DNA of 19,042 nucleotides from Chloroflexota bacterium (GTDB lineage Bacteria > Chloroflexota > Dehalococcoidia > Lucifugimonadales > UBA826), in the NCBI GenBank assembly GCA_002718095.1, contig PBDP01000004.1, forward strand, positions 260,492 through 279,533. The letters run 5' to 3'. Below are positions 15,658 to 19,042 of this stretch, piece by piece. The translations under genes were made by a program, and so were the position numbers. The first letter of the stretch is position 1; each line of letters begins with the position of its first letter. The notes under the pieces were generated by a model. It saw only the letters and a list, made by a program, of their open reading frames with translations. It was not told the DNA's origin and searched no databases.

Positions 15658-16779
15658 ATGAAAGATAAAAAATTAGTTGTAATTCAACTTTCTGGCGGTA
15701 ACGATTATCTTAATTGTGTGATTCCTTACAATAATTCTAATTACATTGATAACCGGCCAAATGTCAGAATAAATGAAAATGAAGTTATTCCTATAGATTC
15801 CAATATTGGCTTAAATCCTGTTATGCAACCTATGAAAGATCTGTACGATCAAAATAAGGTGGCTATTTTGCATGGTGTTGGCTATCCTGTCCCCAATCGA
15901 TCACATTTTAGATCTATGGATATATGGCATACTGCAGAGCCTACAAAGGTAGGTACTGAAGGGTGGTTAGGAAATGCTATTAACCAAATGTACCCTAAGC
16001 ATGATAATGTGGTAGCTGCAGTTAATTTTGGAGCAGGATTGCCCCGTGCGCTAGTTGCCCACGGTGCTCCAGTTGCTGCTGTAACGGATTTAGATTCTTA
16101 TGGTTTTTTAAATCACATTAATGAAGAGAATAATAGATTAGATGCTCTTAGTGCTTTTAAAGATATGTATGCACAAGCTATAGGAACAGGTCCGGTTATG
16201 GATTATTTACGTCAGACAGGCCTAGATGCACTTAAAGGTGCCGACATACTTAGTACGGTTACTTCTGAATATTCCTCAGACATTGAATATTCGATGGATA
16301 ATTCATTTTCAAAAGCTATGAAAGGAGCAGCGCAAGTCCTTCAAGCTGATATAGGAACTAGGATTTGTTATACCCAGCATGGAAGCTTTGATGCCCATAC
16401 TAATGGGATAGCTTTACAAGAAGGCTTGTTAAAACATGTTATGGGAGGGATTAGAGATTTTTATGATGATATGAAAGCAGCAAATAAGTCTGATGATGTG
16501 ATTATGTTTGTATTTTCTGAATTTGGCAGACGTGTTAAAGATAATGGTAATGGAACAGATCATGGTTCGGGAGGAGTAGCTTTTGTTATTGGAGATTCTG
16601 TGAAAGGTGGCCAATATAGCGAATATCCTTCTTTGAAATATGAAGATTTATTAGAGGGGGACCTAAGGTTTAATCTTGATTTTCGTAGTGTTTATTCGGA
16701 AATTTTAGAAGATTGGTTAGGAGTAGATGCAATACCTGTTGTTAAAGGTGCGTACGAGAAAGTAGGATTTTTAACTTAG
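15658..16779 (+). CDS. DUF1501-family protein (alkaline-phosphatase/sulfatase-like fold)
   Basis: A 373-residue protein. Characteristic blocks: VVIQLSGGNDYLN (7-19), PVPNRSHFRSMDIWHTAEP (78-94), YTQHGSFDAHTNG (238-250) and FSEFGRRVKDNGNGTDHGSG (286-305). Asp, His and Glu in these blocks are in positions expected for metal ligands of the alkaline phosphatase superfamily to which DUF1501 is related; no reaction is established. Most DUF1501 proteins start with a Tat signal (twin-arginine, then a hydrophobic stretch). This one begins directly with the first core strand, so a cytoplasmic location is inferred. The ATG follows the NHL stop without a gap (TAAATG), and GAAGG lies upstream, showing tight operon coupling. 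It converges with the HTH-like gene, with one base between stops. Confidence 0.92.
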   Translation: MKDKKLVVIQLSGGNDYLNCVIPYNNSNYIDNRPNVRINENEVIPIDSNIGLNPVMQPMKDLYDQNKVAILHGVGYPVPNRSHFRSMDIWHTAEPTKVGTEGWLGNAINQMYPKHDNVVAAVNFGAGLPRALVAHGAPVAAVTDLDSYGFLNHINEENNRLDALSAFKDMYAQAIGTGPVMDYLRQTGLDALKGADILSTVTSEYSSDIEYSMDNSFSKAMKGAAQVLQADIGTRICYTQHGSFDAHTNGIALQEGLLKHVMGGIRDFYDDMKAANKSDDVIMFVFSEFGRRVKDNGNGTDHGSGGVAFVIGDSVKGGQYSEYPSLKYEDLLEGDLRFNLDFRSVYSEILEDWLGVDAIPVVKGAYEKVGFLT

Positions 16780-16780
16780 A

Positions 16781-17398
16781 TTAATCAATTTTTTGAAAGC
16801 TTGAATATCCTCTAACATTACGTGGTCTTGGTGTTTCAAGTGTACTATTGCTAGAGATATCTGACATTTCATGATCTTCTTTATGGTTGTTGTCCTCAGA
16901 AGAATTATTTGTTACTGTTCCGGCTGTTATACCTGTTGTATCCCGTCTATTTGAAAGCATTTGTTCGTCTAATGATGCCAAACTTTCTGATTTTATTCCA
17001 AATGCTGTCTTTATTTCGTATTCTTCATACTTTTTAGCCCACAACATAAGTTTTTCATCAGACCATCCTCCAATTTGATTTAAACGCCACCACCATTTAA
17101 TTAATCTTCTACTGGGCATGTGACCTTCCCAGTCATGGAAATAACCAATCCCTCTTCCTATTTCCCAGCCCATACCGTAATCGTCTAAATCATGCCATTG
17201 GATACTTTGGGAATTTTCTTTTTCTTCATCGGATAATTCTTTAAATTTCTTTATCCAATCACCTAAAGTACGCAATTTTATAGAATTTGATCTATAAATC
17301 AAATTAAGTTTTTCTAGAATTTGAGCTTGTTTGTACCCCGCAGTGTATAATCTGTACGCTTCTACAAATTGTTCTGAATCACTAATACCTCTAGGCAT
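16781..17398 (-). CDS. Unidentified protein with N-terminal HTH-like region
   Basis: A 205-residue soluble protein I do not recognise. Residues about 8-55 (EQFVEAYRLYTAGYKQAQIL, then LRTLGDWIKKFKEL) look like a helix-turn-helix of the type that opens transposases, terminase small subunits and some regulators. The middle (about 66-135) is rich in tryptophan and glycine (GMGWEIGRGIGYFHDWEGHM, RRLIKWWWRLNQIGGWSD). The tail from about 140 is Ser/Asn/Asp/Glu-rich and probably disordered. No transposase catalytic motif is seen. AGGA precedes the ATG, followed by a run of eight T. It sits exactly between the two mirror-image NHL/DUF1800 cassettes, so it could be their regulator; this is only positional inference. 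Confidence 0.6.
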   Translation of the reverse strand: MPRGISDSEQFVEAYRLYTAGYKQAQILEKLNLIYRSNSIKLRTLGDWIKKFKELSDEEKENSQSIQWHDLDDYGMGWEIGRGIGYFHDWEGHMPSRRLIKWWWRLNQIGGWSDEKLMLWAKKYEEYEIKTAFGIKSESLASLDEQMLSNRRDTTGITAGTVTNNSSEDNNHKEDHEMSDISSNSTLETPRPRNVRGYSSFQKID

Positions 17399-17428
17399 AA
17401 AAAAAATCCTATATAGTGCATTTCACAT

Positions 17429-17458
17429 ATTATAAACTGCATTATACAGTAAATACAA
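17429..17458 (-). promoter_or_regulatory. Weak candidate promoter of the HTH-like gene
   Basis: On the minus strand TATAAT (17434-17429) lies about 30 nt before the start, with a poor -35 (TTGTAT, 17458-17453) at 18 nt. A second TATAAT is at 17446-17441. The 104-bp gap after the NHL gene is otherwise plain A/T-rich sequence with no evident terminator. Confidence 0.3.
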
Positions 17459-17502
17459 GATATTAATATGCTTTTAGGTATACAATAGGTGCATTAAAAA
17501 TA

Positions 17503-18501
17503 TTATATGTTGTATATTTGAATTCTATGCCTTGAAGACTCAATTACATATAATTTTGAGTTATTATCAATTACTACAGAGGAAGGTCCCCAAAAATAAG
17601 CTTCTATTTGAGTTGATATTAAATATGGTGTATTAAAATGTTTAGGCAAATCTGGTTTTAGATTGGATATCTCACGTTGTGTAGATTCATCTGGATTAGC
17701 ATCTAAGAATTCTTGTGCCCATTTTGATAATGTTGCTTCTCCACGTAAGGATTGAACGTGGCCTCCCTCGGGAGAATAAATTTTAACGGATTCATTACCC
17801 CAATCGGCAACATATACGTATCCATCTTTGTCAGCTGCAGCTTTTGCGGGTTTATTTAGAGAACCCTCATTTTTATTAGGCCCTCCTATTACACTTATAA
17901 AGGATCCGTTAGTATCAAATTTTTGTATTCGATCATTACCCCAATCAGTGACATATACATATCCATCCAATCCAACTGATATTCCCCACGGATGATCAAA
18001 TTGGGATTTTTTTTCACCGTGCTCTCCCCAGGTGGTAATGAAATCTCCATTTAGGGAGAATTTTTGAATTCTATGGTTATATTGATCTACAACATAAACA
18101 TTATCTTCCATATCAACGGTAATTCCAGATGGACCATTTAACTGTCCTGCGTCACTACCATGGTTTCCCCAATTAGATAAATAAGTTCCATCCTCTGAGA
18201 ACTTTGAAATCCTATTGTGGTGTTCGTCACATACGAGAATTGTTCCTGTTGAACTACTTGTAATACCTGTTGGTAACCAAAATTGACCATCTCCATGACC
18301 ATATGTTCCAAATTCGTTTATATAATCTTCTTTATAATTACAGACCCCAACTCTAGCAAAGACAGGATGTTTATTTAAGACATAAAACTTATCGTTGAAT
18401 ATTGCCATGTCTACTGGGTGAGCAAACCCGCGACCTAACGGATTGTTGTTAGTTATGCCTATAGTTTTGTTGTAAGTTGCCTTTTCGATTTGAGTAACCA
18501 T
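17503..18501 (-). CDS. NHL-repeat six-bladed beta-propeller protein (copy b)
   Basis: About 332 residues, paralogous to copy a over its whole length. Corresponding pieces: GRGFAHPVDMAI (GRGFEHPASLAI in a), GYVYVTDWGNDRIQKF (GYIYIADWRNDRIQKF) and the last blade KLYVIESSRHRIQIYNI. Six NHL blades are predicted. The same insertion before the last blade is present (SKWAQEFLDA to IEAYFWGP), so the two form one specific subfamily. Start: the ATG at 18501 lies 7 nt after the DUF1800b stop and aligns with copy a; a longer frame from TTG 18540 overlaps that gene and is less likely. No signal peptide or strong ribosome site is seen, so coupling to DUF1800b is likely. Unlike copy a, no DUF1501 follows; the next gene is the HTH-like one. 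Confidence 0.85.
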   Translation of the reverse strand: MVTQIEKATYNKTIGITNNNPLGRGFAHPVDMAIFNDKFYVLNKHPVFARVGVCNYKEDYINEFGTYGHGDGQFWLPTGITSSSTGTILVCDEHHNRISKFSEDGTYLSNWGNHGSDAGQLNGPSGITVDMEDNVYVVDQYNHRIQKFSLNGDFITTWGEHGEKKSQFDHPWGISVGLDGYVYVTDWGNDRIQKFDTNGSFISVIGGPNKNEGSLNKPAKAAADKDGYVYVADWGNESVKIYSPEGGHVQSLRGEATLSKWAQEFLDANPDESTQREISNLKPDLPKHFNTPYLISTQIEAYFWGPSSVVIDNNSKLYVIESSRHRIQIYNI

Positions 18502-18508
18502 GGAAAGA

Positions 18509-19042
18509 TTACACTCTTTGATATTCTTTTGAAGAGGCAATAAGACCTAATATCTCGGATATTCTTTCTTCAGCATTTTTTCTGTCTGATGTCGATGCTT
18601 CCCCAAATATTATTGGGCCTTTCTTTTTTGAATGTTTAACAATTGCGTTTTTTGTAGATTCTTCAATGTCAGGATCCAATATCCCCATCAAATTAAAGCA
18701 CATATTTACTGCGTCATCGGGGTCCAATTCTGCGTTAAAAGCTAAGCGGTTAGTAATATCTTTTACTTCTGGAGAATTAGTATTACTCCAAACTTTATGG
18801 GAGAAGTTTACTCTTTCTACTATAGAACCACTATTTATCCATTCGGCACCTTCATGCCACCCTTCAACTGAAGGGGGATTCAGTAGGGTTTGACCCATAT
18901 AGGCTATTACACTTTCTGCCTCATTCATTAATAGTGTGGGCTTAGTTATTGTATTGCTAACTCGTAAACACCCGGCGACATATTCAGCAGGACATTTGAC
19001 TCTTTCATATGTAGATTCTTTAAAGAAATCAGATTTAAATAA
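18509..19042 (-). CDS. DUF1800-family protein, C-terminal part (5' end outside window)
   Basis: The reading frame is open to the window edge, giving 177 residues. It starts with LFKSDFFKEST and CPAEYVAGCLRVSN, which correspond to MFTADFFKDIP and SPAEMVVGALRLAG in DUF1800a, and continues with YMGQTLLNPPSVEGWHEGAE and INSGSIVERVNFSHKV (copy a: NMGQALLNPPSVEGWQGGTE and VSTGAYVQRVNFVSKV). A methionine at 18928 is internal, not a start. It precedes NHL copy b by 7 nt, repeating the DUF1800-NHL order of the plus-strand operon. It is not truncated at its C-terminus: it ends SSKEYQRV where copy a ends SSIEYQNA. The N-terminal two thirds lie to the right of the window. Confidence 0.9.
   Translation of the reverse strand, partial: LFKSDFFKESTYERVKCPAEYVAGCLRVSNTITKPTLLMNEAESVIAYMGQTLLNPPSVEGWHEGAEWINSGSIVERVNFSHKVWSNTNSPEVKDITNRLAFNAELDPDDAVNMCFNLMGILDPDIEESTKNAIVKHSKKKGPIIFGEASTSDRKNAEERISEILGLIASSKEYQRV

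Noticed and set aside
11091-19042. A second tRNA-Ala 3' end that would close an integrated island
   Set aside because: No repeat of the T arm plus acceptor of tRNA-Ala was found to the right within the window.

Overview
The window looks like a piece of an AT-rich, free-living marine bacterium, most probably a Chloroflexota of the SAR202 / Dehalococcoidia type. This is a judgement from reading, not a database match. The supporting points are: a full 16S rRNA gene (9286-10787) whose signature stretches read as SAR202-like; a substrate-binding lipoprotein with the repetitive Val/Glu/Ile/Lys spacer common in Chloroflexota; a proteorhodopsin; short intergenic spaces; and DUF1800/DUF1501/NHL genes.

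Layout, left to right. (1) 1-647, minus: the 5' part of larB (nickel-pincer cofactor synthesis), with no ATG/GTG/TTG at the position its Shine-Dalgarno points to. (2) 779-1095: tRNA-Pro(TGG), then a 99-bp module with 12-nt-period direct repeats, then a decayed copy of the tRNA-Pro 3' half. This looks like a scar left by a tRNA-targeting integrative element. (3) 5670-1099, minus: an apparent operon for a glycine betaine/proline-type ABC transporter (binding lipoprotein, ATPase, permease) with a short RNB-family exoribonuclease as last gene. A strong hairpin lies between the binding-protein gene and the ATPase gene, and a hairpin-rich leader lies upstream. (4) 6123-9163: an M42 aminopeptidase (plus), a DinB-like protein (minus) and an L-2-hydroxyglutarate oxidase-like flavoenzyme (plus). 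(5) 9177-11090: a ribosomal transcription unit with a clear promoter, 16S rRNA enclosed by a 25-nt processing stem, and tRNA-Ala(TGC). No 23S or 5S follows in the next 8 kb. The same 99-bp module (about 84% identical) found behind tRNA-Pro also lies directly behind this tRNA-Ala. (6) 11304-12243: a higher-GC septum-formation-domain lipoprotein and a conserved NTF2-like protein. (7) 12347-13018, minus: a blue-tuned proteorhodopsin, separated from the gene before it by a perfect 48-bp palindrome. (8) 13176-19042: DUF1800-NHL-DUF1501 on the plus strand faces HTH protein, NHL and DUF1800 (running off the window) on the minus strand. The two NHL proteins and the two DUF1800 proteins are paralogues in mirror orientation, with a single DUF1501 and a single HTH-like gene at the centre.

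Working together: the ABC transporter would import compatible solutes, LhgO and M42 serve carbon and peptide catabolism, and the rhodopsin would add light-driven proton pumping. The least understood part, and the best candidate for an undescribed system, is the mirrored DUF1800/NHL/DUF1501 locus. Its proteins lack recognisable signal peptides, and its NHL propellers carry a shared family-specific insertion before the last blade.
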